A stretch of 31,552 nt of DNA, from contig CALSCO010002440.1 in assembly GCA_943704415.1 (NCBI GenBank), positions 1-31,552 of the forward strand, in the 5' to 3' direction. The position numbers were made by a program, and so were the translations under genes. This DNA comes from Parvularia atlantis. Taxonomy: Eukaryota; Opisthokonta; Rotosphaerida. Within the stretch, counting starts at the first letter, position 1. The number at the start of each line of letters is the position of its first letter. Positions 1 through 11,401 of this stretch are shown piece by piece. Under the pieces are notes generated by a model. That model worked only from the letters and a program-made list of their open reading frames with translations. It was not told the origin of the DNA and did no database searches.

Positions 1-1923
<1,923 letters not shown>

Positions 1924-1940
1924 GCGGGCGGACGCCAGCT

Positions 1941-2860
1941 TTACAAACGGCTGCTGTCCTCGCTGCACTGGCGGCGGGCGAGGGCGCGCAGCGTGTGAAC
2001 AAAGACGTTGGGCTCCTGGCCGCCTGCGTGCCCCGCCCTGTGAGCAACGACGCGAGCGCGAGCGTGCGCACCCGGCAGGCGGTACTGCCCGTCGTTGAAG
2101 ACGTAGAACGGCACGCCGTGCACGCCCTCGTCCATGCGCGCCGTGCGCGTGAGCTCGCCCACGGCGCGCACGTCGTCGTCGCTCGCCAGGTACGCCTGCA
2201 CGGCGTCGCGATCCAGGCCCACGTCGCCTGCCGCCGCCAGCAGCACGGCCTCGTCGCCCACGTTTTCGCCGCGCTCAAAGTAGCGCCGGAAGAGGTTGGT
2301 CACGAGCTGCCGGGCGCGGCGGTCAGCGGCGATCTCGCGCGCGCGACGTCAGCGCCGCAACACCTCGTGCTGCACGACCGGGCGGTCCGCGACGTGCCGC
2401 AGCAGGCGCAGCGCGTCAGCCGTGTTGGACACGTAGCCCTCGTTGCTGAACGTGATGCCGACAGCAGCGGCTGGGGCACGGATGAGCGCGCACGTCGATC
2501 GCGCGAGCCGCCGCACCGGCCGACCGGATGCGCTTGCCGAAGAGCTCGGCGGGGCTCTTGCGGATGCCCTCGCGCGGTATCTCCGGGTGGAGCATGTAGG
2601 GCTCGTGCACGACCTGTCGGCCGGCGGCAGCCCGTCGTCAGCCGCCGGCGCGGTCGATGTCGGGAGCGCAAGGGCAAGCGCACCGTCACGTCCATCTCGG
2701 CCTTGACCGTCTCGATCGCGCGGCGCAGGCTCACGTTGCCCACGGCGCACCTGGCGCGCTGCTGCATCAGCCGCGCACGTGCGCGCCGAGCGCCGGCGCA
2801 CCACGGGCAGGCCACATCGACGTAGGCGTGGATGGTCACGTGGGGGCGTGTTGACGGCAT
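1941..2860 (-). CDS. DsbA/FrnE-family thioredoxin-fold oxidoreductase
   Basis: Predicted thiol-disulfide oxidoreductase of the DSBA/2-hydroxychromene-2-carboxylate isomerase superfamily, FrnE-like. Six exons: 2860-2802, 2750-2684, 2613-2517, 2470-2364, 2306-2072 and 2023-1941; they sum to 215 residues, the usual family size. The first intron splits the Trp codon of the active-site CPWC motif (YVDVACPWC), and a GTGCGCC repeat at both intron edges leaves the exact cut ambiguous but the product unchanged. Further family marks are the loop after MDVTV, the helical insert with NLFRRYFERGENVGD, and the cis-Pro motif GVPFYVFN before YRLPG. No signal peptide is visible, so it is probably cytosolic. 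The substrate is unknown. The family is bacterial in origin but common in fungi and protists; five host-style introns show long residence here. Confidence 0.85.
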
Positions 2861-2919
2861 GCCGCTGCGCCCACAGTACGACAACACAAACTGGCACAGC
2901 GCGGCACGTCACTCACGGC

Positions 2920-5278
2920 TCACTCGAGCTTGAAGACGGTCTCGGTCCAGCCGTACTGGTTGGGCTCGAGCTGGATTACGACGTTCTGCGGGATGGAGAT
3001 GTTGCTGAAGCGGTTGATCGGGCTGCCCCTGCGCGCGTGTGCCTGTGTGAGCGCGACGCATGCGCAGCGGCAGCGGCGCGACGGCCGCACATGAAGTAGC
3101 CAAAGAGCGCCTGCAGCGTCGTCAGGTGTGACACGACGAGCACCGAGTTGGTCTGGCGCTCGAGCTCGGTTACGAACGGGTCCAGCCTGCACGCTCGGGG
3201 TCACACAACGTGCCATGCGCGACCGGGCGAGCCGCGCACCGGTGCACCAGGTCCGCAAACGACTCGCCACCCGGCAGGCGGTAGTGGTACGGGTCCTTGG
3301 CAAAGTTGTTAAGCTCGCCGGGCATCTCGCTGTCGATCTCGTACAGCGACTTGCCCTGCAGCGTGCCCGTGTCGAGCGCGTTGAGCGCGCTCCAGTGCTG
3401 CACCTCGCCGGGCATGTCCTGCGCTCGCGTGTGTCAATGCAGCTGTCGCACACTCACGCGCACGTGTCGCGTGGGCGCACCTGCACGGTCTCCATCGCAC
3501 GCGGCAGAGTGCTCGAGTACGACACCAGGCGCGACGGGTCCGGCACGTTCTGCAGCACAAACGCGCGCAGCTTGGCCGCAAACACCTTGCCCTCCTCCGA
3601 CAGGTGCCAGAACTTCATGTCGGCCGGCGGCAGCACGGTCTCTGCGCGCCGGATGAGTGTGTGTTTGTGCGACCAGCACAACGCGCAGACCGAGGCTCGG
3701 GATGCGCTGGCACAGCATCTCGTCCACGCCCATGTAATGCTCGCCGTCGCTCGACGTGCGCCCGCCGACCTTGTTGCTCTTGACGAGGTGGTTGACGTCG
3801 TCGCGCCCCTCGCTCTGTCACGTGTGCGCGCGCCTCAGACCCGCGCGCCCCGTCCGGTGCGACGCACCTTGCCCGCGCGGCACAGGAAGATCTTGCGCTT
3901 GACGATGTTGAGGCACATGAGGTACGAGCTGATGCGGTGCGCGACCGGCCCGAAGATGCGGTTGCAGATGATCTGGCGCGAGCAACCGGCTTGTCACGCA
4001 CGAGCGAGGCGAGCGCGCGCGCGCGCGCGCCGCACCTTGGACTGCAGGTTGATTAGCTTCATGTAGCTCACTGCGTCGTCGTCCACGGGCTCGTACACCT
4101 TCTCGTAGTTGGCAATGCGCTTGGCGAGGTCAGCCGAGGCCTCCTCGAGCGACATGTTGCTGCGCGGCGCGCGTGTCAGAGCGGCCGTGGGCGCATGGGG
4201 CCGCGCGCGTGCCGGTAGTCGGGTGACATGGCGATCTTCTGCATGAAGTTGGAGTGCAGCACCTCAGGGTCGGTGCAGATCGACTCGACAAAGATCACGT
4301 TGACGTACTCGCTTTCTTGCTGTCGGGGCGCGGCGCCGGTTCGGCTCAGCATCGGCCGCGGTGGCGGTGGCTGGGCGGTCGCGCACCTTGCATCGCGCGA
4401 CCACGCGGGCGCGGCGGTCGCGCGTCGTGTTGGTCGCGTCAAAGATGGCGATGTCGCCCTCGGTGCCTGGTCGGCGGCCGTCAGCCGACAGTGCGGTGTG
4501 CTGCCGGGCGTCGGGCGAGCGCACGCAGCCAGTCGAGGAGCGAGTCGAGCGTGGAGTACGCGAGCTGCTCGCGCGTGCTCTTAGCCTCGGTGTTGCTGGC
4601 GTCGAAGAAGTCTGGACGCGGTGCGCCCGGGTCATGCGTCATGCCGGCGCGAAGCGTTGGCTCACCGGCCGTCTGCTGCTGCCCCTTGGCCGCGACGCGC
4701 CGCTCGTTGCCGACGTTGAACGTGCGCGCCTTGTAGCCGTGCCAGTTGGCGTACAGGCCGATCTTCTTCGAGATGTACGACTTGCCGCGCGCTGTTCGCG
4801 GGCGAGCGGGCGGATGTTGGCGCGCGATGCACGCCAGCAGCGCGGGCCGCGCGCACCGGGGAGCCCGACCATGACCAGCACGAGCTTGCTGCGCCACAGG
4901 CGCTGGTCGGCCTCGGTCTTGCTGCGCTTGACCTGCGCGCCGCTCGTGTCCTCAGACCAGCTGCGGCGCGCGGCCGCGAGGGCAATCGGCTGGGTCTGGA
5001 GTCAGCTGTGCTGACTAGTCCCATCGCGCGCACGCACGTCCGACGGCGCCTCGCCCTCGTGCATCGTCACGACCACGTGCGGCGACGTCTCGAGCCCCGC
5101 CAGGCGCGCCTTGCCGCCGCCCCCGGCCAGCGCGTCGTACGACTGCGCCGTGCGCCGCGCGTCTCAGGTGCGGGTGCGGGGCCCGAGGTGCGTGCGCGCT
5201 ACTTGCCATTCAGAAGGCTACCTCTTGAAGCGGCTGCGCCAAAAATAGCGCGCGCCTAGAAAGTCGCTCGCGCGTCAT
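2920..5278 (-). CDS. 6-phosphofructo-2-kinase/fructose-2,6-bisphosphatase with a degenerate bisphosphatase domain
   Basis: Bifunctional-type enzyme that sets fructose-2,6-bisphosphate, the activator of PFK-1; cytosolic, about 536 residues. Kinase half: P-loop GLPARGKS, then LYANWHGYKARTFNVG, IAIFDATNTTRDRR and VNVIFVESICTDPEV are well kept. Phosphatase half: where the family has RHG, the sequence reads LCRAGK (Ala codon at 3874-3876), and the Glu of NEIDAG is replaced (NALDTG). The second histidine (VVSHLTT) and GGES remain. I therefore infer kinase activity only. Later exons include 4791-4525, 4466-4387, 4319-4213, 4159-4036, 3972-3868, 3814-3691, 3641-3481, 3418-3240, 3186-3091 and 3028-2920. 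The intron at 4160-4212 is GC-AG. The 5' end is uncertain: start 5278 fits in phase through a GTAG donor, 5209 is the alternative, and the junction near 5038/4960 needs a transcript. Confidence 0.85.
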
Positions 5279-5595
5279 GGGTGCGCGGCGTGCGACGCGG
5301 ACGCGGGCGGCGCCGGCGCGCGCTGCGGGCCCGTGCGCCGGGTCCTGGGCGAGGCGTGGCGCGGCTCGGCGGGTCGCTGCGCGCGCGCGGGCCGCCGCCG
5401 GAGCATTGTTTCGTCGCGCAACTCATTCGCGCTACTCTCACGACGCGGGGCTCACGACGGTCTCGCGCGCGCGCAGGGTCGCACCTCACGCCACCTGCGA
5501 GCCGGCCCACGCACACCGCACACCGCCCACCCGCCGCCACCCGCCGCGGGCACAAACACCGCACAGCCGCCTACGCCGGCGCACACGCCGTGGCC
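5279..5595. other. Divergent intergenic spacer, PFK-2 gene / PH-RA-FERM gene
   Basis: 317 bp between two outward-facing start codons. It is GC-rich with CA/CG-rich stretches just before the ATG at 5596. I see no ORF with homology, no RNA gene and no clear TATA box. It presumably holds both promoters and 5' UTRs; a leader intron cannot be ruled out. Confidence 0.5.
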
Positions 5596-8500
5596 ATGTC
5601 AACCAAGGGCACGCGTCGCAAGACGTCCGTGTGCGATGAGGCGGACGAGAACTACCGCGAGGGTGCGGCCGCCGCGCAGTACGGGGCACGGGCTGACGGG
5701 GCCCTGCCGGCCGCCGGCCGCGCGCAGGCGTGCTCATGCTCAACCAGGACGGCGTCAACGTGCAGCGCTATTTCACGTGCGTTGTTTTTTGTTGTTCTGC
5801 GGCCGACGTTGACGCGTACGCGCGCACGCAGCGTTTTCCAGCACAAGATCAGCTACTCGAGCAGGGGGCGCGAGCGCGCCCACGAGGCACGCGGCGGGGT
5901 GGTCTGGGGTGGCGCACAGTTTTTGCTCAACAATCAGCGTCGACGCAGTTCACGCCCCTGACGCGCGTCGCGCTGCTGGAGGACCAGGTGCGGCCGTCGT
6001 ACCACCCGTTCCTGATCCAGACCGAGGGCCAGCGGCCGTTCCTGCTCGGCGCCGAGAGCCAAGAGGAGGCGATGGATTGGATCAAGGCCATCCAGGCGGT
6101 GCGGGCGCAAGACTTGCCGAATCGGACCGGGCGCGTGTGAAACACCTTCTCACCCAGCCGGTCTCTCCCCCCCCCCCCCCCCGCGCGCAGGAGACCGTGC
6201 GCATGGTCCTCAACATCCTCGACGCGTACGAGGTCAAGGGCTACGGCGACTACGCCAACGTGTCCCAGGGGTGCGCGTGTGCGGCCGCGCACGGAGGCAA
6301 AATCTGCTCACTGCCTGTGACTCAGAGGCGAGATCAGCGAGGGGCGATATGCCGGCTACGTGCTGCGCAAGCAGGGCCAGCAAGTGCGCTCGCAGCGGGC
6401 AGCGGAGGGAGGGGGGCCGGCTGAGCGCAGGGGGCCGCGCAGGTCGTGCCGCTCTTCATGTCGCTCATCGACGGCAAGCTGCTCGTCAAGCGCGAGGCGC
6501 GCCTGAAGGACGCCGTCGGGTCATACCGCCTCAGCGCCAAGACGACGATCGGGTTACTGGACGACTACGCCTGCGCCGCCTTCACGGTCGACAAGGAGGC
6601 ACGCGGGCCCCCTCTTCACCCTCACGTTGTCGCCCGCTAACGATCGTCGCGCACCAGACGATCATCACGAGCAGCGCCGCGATCCGCTCCAACTGGATCG
6701 TCGCGCTGCGCACGGTCATGGACAAGGCGCAGCCGCTGGCCAAGGGCATCAAGGCCGACGAGATTGACTTTGGCGCGCCGCAAAGAGCGACGATCCGCAC
6801 GATGCACCTCGCCGCCGCCGACCTGGGTGCGCCCCTGTTTGCGCGCATGCGAGTCAGCTGAACGCGTCGCGCGGCAGCGGCCAGCGGGACGGTGAACGTG
6901 CGCGACGACGTGGATGAGCAAAACCAGTTCTACAAGACGTTTGCCGGATCTGTGCGCATCTCGGGCACCGTGCGCATGCCGGAGAAGTGCGTCCCGTCGC
7001 GCCCGTACCGTGCTGCACAGACATCTCACACACGCGCGCCCGCGCCCGCGCCAGCTCCAAGACGCCGAGCGTGGTCGACCTGCGCACGTTCCGCATGATT
7101 GGCGACGAGGAAACGGACGAGGACTCGGACGAGGCGCTGCCCAACAAATTCGTCAACATGCGGCTCGAGTTTGAGGTGCGCGCGCGCGCGTCTCTTGCGG
7201 CTGCTGACGCGCAGCACACGCGCAGGACGACGATTCGCCACAAGGGGACGTGCCGCCGACGCCGACCGTGGTCGACGAGGGCGAGACGAGCAGCCACGGC
7301 GGCACGCCGAGCATGAGCCAGTCGCGTGCGTCGCCCGTCGCAGCGTGTGCGTGCGTTTGAGCGCTGATCCCCTCACCATCAGCGTCGTCGGACGGGACAC
7401 CGGCGCCGCACGGCGACCTCACCGCGAGCCAAGAACACCTGCCCGCCGCAGCAGCGTCGCGCGTGGCGGCACTGGCCAACGGCAGCAACAAGGAGCACAA
7501 GCGGTCCGAGTCGCTCGACACGGGCCTGCAGCCGCGCATGCCGTCGACCTCGCCGCTGCCGATCGGGGTGCGGCGCAGCAGCACCGTCTTGTCGCAGGAG
7601 GCTGATGAGACACTCGCGTGCGCTCGTGTGCGCAGCTCAACCCAGTGCCGATCCGGACCTCGCACGAGAAGAGCAAGAAGAACATCAAGCGCATCCGCCT
7701 TACGACCAAGTACCCCGAGGGCCCCATCCGCGGTGCGCACGACGCGTGCGCGTGCGGTGCCGGCCCTGACACCTCGTGCGCGCAGTGTACGGCGGCGTGC
7801 TCCGCGCGGACGAGCAATACAAGACGCTCATCGTGTCGTCCGACACGGAGGCGAGCGTCGTCGTGCAAATCATGCTGAGCAAGTACGGCGTCGACGAGAG
7901 CACTGCGAGCGAGTACGTGCTCGTGGAGGAAGAGGTGCGGATGCGCGCGCGCCCCCGTGCACCGCTACGTGGCTCACGCGGCGCCGTGGCAGGTGCTCGA
8001 CCCGATCAAGGGCCGCGTACTGGACCCGTTCGAGTCGCCGCTGCTGGCCAAGCTCAACTGGGACTCGCGCAACCTGCAGTTTGCGATCCGCAAGCGCTCG
8101 GACTTGAAAGTGCTGGAGGATGTGCGTTTGGCCGGCGAGGGCGTGTGCGCGCCGTGTGCTCACGTGGGTGCGTTCGTGCGCGCAGCCCAAGAACCTCTTC
8201 CGCGTCAGCTGCATCGACGGCCTGCGCACGTCGTTCAAGTTCAACGAGAACCTGGCGTGTTCGCGCGTCTGCGATCAGTTGGGCCAGAAGATCCAGCTGA
8301 CCAAGGGCTTCCACATCTACTTCTCGCTCTGGATGCAGACGGAGCAGTTTGGCGTGACGCACGACCAGCACCAGCTCGGTGCGCATTGGCCGCAGCACGT
8401 GCGCCGTGGGCTGACAGCGTTCACAGAGCTCCAGCTCGAGCCGCATCAGCAGATGAAGGTCCTGCACGAAGACTGGCCGAGCCTCGTGCGCCGGTTCACC

Positions 8501-9903
8501 GCGGCCGACCCGCGCGCCCCCCTGCCGCCGTACGAGATCGTCTTCAAGCGGTGGGCGTTCCTGTCGGTCACGGCCGAGCGGCGCATCAAGGACGCGGTGG
8601 CGATCAACCTGCTGTGCGAACAAGTGCGCCCGCCCGGGGCTGCCTGCCGCGCGACGTGCGAGCGGCCCGCTGACGCTGTGACGCGCGCAGGCCATTTTTA
8701 GCGTGCACCGGGGCTTGTACGTGTTCACGGAGGACGACGCCGTGAGCCTGTGCGGCCTGCGCTGCCAGCTGATGCTGGGCGACCACAACCCCGAGGCACG
8801 CGCAGCCCCACGCCGCGCGAGATCGCAAAGGGTTGACGCAGTACGCGCGCACCAGCTCCACGTCCCGGGCTACCTGCTCAAGCACACGAGCGACTTCAAG
8901 GACATGCTGCCGCCGTTCATCACGTCGTCGATCAAGAAGGACGACTTTGAGTCGCGGGTGCGGCCGCGCGCACGCCTCCTTGTGTTCGCGTAGCACTCAC
9001 GCCATGCGACGCAGGTGCTCAAGGTGCACCAGTCGCACAAGGGCAAGAGCAAGCTCATTGTGCAGCTGCTCTTCCTGCAGTACGTGCGCCAGGTGCGTCT
9101 CGCATGCCCGCGTTGCAACCGCGTGCGTGCGTGCTAACGCGGCGGCGCAGTGGCCCTTTTACGGCGCGACGTTTTTCAACGCACAGATGATCTCGACCAA
9201 CCTCAAGGTGCGGCGCCGCGCGAGCGCACGTGCTGTGGCTGACCGCTCGCTCGCTCGCGGGCGCACGCAGGGCACGAAGCGCCGGAGCTTTATCGAGGAC
9301 GCCAAGGGCAAGGGGCTGCCCGTGCGTGTGGGTGTCAACATCGAGGGCATCCACCTGATCGACCCGGTCAAGAACGTGCGTGCACCGAGATCTGCTGGCT
9401 GCTGGTGCGGCGCTGACGCGTGCGCGCGCACCAGACGCTGCTCATGACGACGTCGATGGACATGGTCGGCCTGTACACGGACTTTGAGCACCCGCACGCG
9501 TTCTTCTTCGAGGTGGAGAAGGTGCGGCGCAACTGCACCGCCGACTGGCCGAGCTGACGCAACGCGGGCGTGCGGCAGATCATCAGCAAGGGCACGATGC
9601 AGCGGCGCGACAAGGAACAGAGCCTTCTGTACGGACTGTACTCGATCCAGGCGCGCGCACGCGCTCGCTCGCGTGTCGTGCGCTGACAGGCGTCGCCCAC
9701 AGGCCCCGCTGATCAGCGCGTTTGTCACGACGGCGCTCAGCCAGCGCGACGAGGACGCGGCGGCCCTGCGCGTGCTGCGCAACCTGCAGCGCAACCAGAT
9801 CGACGTTATGGTGCGTGCGCACGTGCCCCGTGCGGCCCGCGCTGATCGCCGTGCCGTGGGCGCGCGCAGGACAAGAAGCACCTCTTCAGGCACAGCGTGC
9901 AGT
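5596..9903 (+). CDS. PH-PH-RA-FERM multidomain protein (941 aa)
   Basis: Predicted membrane-cortex adaptor that binds phosphoinositides and a Ras/Rap-type GTPase. Twenty-six exons sum to 2826 nt exactly in frame. Domains: PH1 about residues 18-112 (ends MDWIKAIQA), PH2 about 146-232 (GYVLRKQGQQ to NWIVALRTVM), a Ser/Thr-rich linker, an RA ubiquitin fold about 460-545 (VYGGVLRADEQYKTLIVS), then FERM F1 from about 564 (LFRVSCIDGLRTSFKF), F2 from about 660 (YEIVFKRWAFLSV) and F3 from about 788 (WPFYGATFF, VGVNIEGIHLIDP). An RA module before F1-F2-F3 resembles the F0-F3 plan of talin and kindlin heads, but there is no rod or MyTH4 domain. Three introns start with GC (6599-6657, 8796-8855, 9651-9702). 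The intron at 8379-8426 is 48 nt and open, so retention would keep frame; the donor before 7636 is ambiguous (7568 or 7586). I do not recognise a named orthologue. Confidence 0.85.
6099..6190 (+). repeat. Intron with C16 polypyrimidine tract
   Basis: This 92-nt intron of the PH-RA-FERM gene is longer than its neighbours because of a run of 16 C at 6167-6182 immediately before the CGCGCGCAG acceptor. Confidence 0.8.
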
Positions 9904-9977
9904 GAGCGCGGAGTCCGTGTGCGCTTGTGTCTGTCTGAGCGTACCGGTATTTCAGGCCACTGAGAGCGTCACCGCGG

Positions 9978-11379
9978 ATGTTCGCGCTGCTCGGCTACGT
10001 CACGGCGGCGCTCGTGGGCGGCACGGCGCTGGCCGGGCTGCTGGTGGCGCTGCTGTGGCCGGCGCCGCGCGTGCTCGACCTGACGGGCAAGGTGCGGCGA
10101 CCGTGCGCCTGTGCCTCTCTGTCTCTCACGGTCGCGCCCCACGCGCACGCGACGCGCAGCACGTCGTCATCTCGGGCGGCAGCAAGGGCCTCGGCCTGGC
10201 GCTCGCGCGGCTGTGCGCGGCGCGCGGCGCGCGGCTGACGCTGCTGGCGCGCGACCCGGGCGCACTGGCGCTCGCGCAGGCGGCGCTGCCGGCCGGGCGC
10301 GTGTCGGTGCGCGCCGTCGACGTGTGCGACCAGCCGGCCGTGGCGCACGCGCTGCGGGCGGCGCAGGCCGAGCTCGGGCCGATCGCGTGCGTCGTGACGT
10401 GCGCCGGTGCGCGCGCGCGGCTCGTCGTGCCCCTTCCCCCCCGGCCTCACGCGCGGCCGCAGGCGCCGCCCACCCGGGCCTCTTCCTCGACCTCGCGCCC
10501 GAGGTGTTCCGGCGCCAGATGGACGTCAACTACCTCGGCACGGTGCACGTGGTGCACGAGGCCGTGCGCCTCATGATCGACAGCGGCACGCGCGGCGAGG
10601 TCGTCTGCGTCTCCTCGTCGGCCGCGCTCGTCGGCATCGCCGGCTACAGCGCCTACTGCCCGTCAAAGTACGCCGTCCGCGGCTTCGCCGAGACGCTCCG
10701 CAACGAGCTCATCCCGCACGGCATTGCCGTCCGCATCTACTACCCGCCCAGTGCGTTGCCGCGCGGCGTCTGCCGCGCGATCGCTCACGGCCCGCGATCG
10801 CGCGCGGCCACGCAGCGATGGACACGGAGGGCCTCAAGGAGGAGGCACGCGACGGCTGCCTCGCCGTCGTCGTCGTGTGCTCACAGCAGACGCCGCGCAG
10901 AACAAGCTCAAGCCCGCGGTCACGCACGCGATCGAGGGCACGAGTGAGATGCTCTCGGCCGAGAAGGCCGCCGAGGTGCTCCTGGCGGGTGCGTCGGGCG
11001 CGCTGGCGAGGCTGGCCGAACGGGGGCGCTCACACGGCGCGCGCACAAAAAAACAAACAGGCATGCAGCGCGGCGAGTTTGCCATCACCGGCGAGCTCGG
11101 CGGCTACCTGCTGCGGGTCGGCAGCAGCGGTGCGGTGCCGCGCGTCGTCTTTTGCGTGCGCGTCTCTGACGCTCTCGCCCAGGCATCGCGCCCAAGCACA
11201 ACGTCTTTCTGGAGTCGCTCATGGCGTGGCCGCTGGCGGTGCGCCCGTGCCGTGCGCCGCGCCGCCGCTCACCGCCTCGCCGCACGGTGCAGTTCATCTC
11301 GACGGGCTTCCAGCTGCACTTTGACCACATCGTGCGCACGTCGCACAAGCGCGCGGCCGCCAAGGGCAAGGCGCAGTGA
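9978..11379 (+). CDS. KDSR: 3-ketodihydrosphingosine (3-ketosphinganine) reductase
   Basis: NADPH-dependent short-chain dehydrogenase that reduces 3-ketosphinganine, the second step of sphingolipid synthesis, at the cytosolic face of the ER. Exons: 9978-10091, 10160-10406, 10463-10750, 10816-10844, 10901-10988, 11061-11129, 11183-11238 and 11293-11379; 325 residues, the normal KDSR/Tsc10 size. The N terminus is a membrane anchor (about residues 4-27). The cofactor motif is SGGSKGLG (about 44-51), the catalytic pair is Tyr185/Lys189 in YSAYCPSK, and RIYYPP with GLKEENKLKP matches the KDSR-specific C-terminal part. The GC-AG intron 10845-10900 lies inside that conserved segment and is not a multiple of three, so splicing there is required. 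It starts 74 bp after the previous stop and ends 22 bp from the convergent SFI1-like gene. The symbol reflects family; TSC10 is the yeast name. Confidence 0.9.
10845..10900 (+). other. GC-AG intron (type example) in KDSR
   Basis: Exon ends GAG, intron begins gcacgcgac and ends gccgcgcag. Joining gives GLKEENKLKP, which matches the conserved KDSR segment; the intron is 56 nt, so reading through shifts the frame, and no GT donor in this stretch gives the conserved join. Similar cases: 4160-4212 (-), 6599-6657 (+), 8796-8855 (+, open frame, less certain), 9651-9702 (+), 14326-14386 (-), 30872-30927 (-), 30749-30787 (-). Confidence 0.75.
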
Positions 11380-11401
11380 GCTCTATGGAAATGGTGCTCG
11401 A

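Noticed and set aside
5236-5245. E2F-like site (GCGCCAAA) near the PFK-2 start
   Set aside because: The consensus is short and common in such GC-rich DNA, and in the preferred model it falls inside exon 1.
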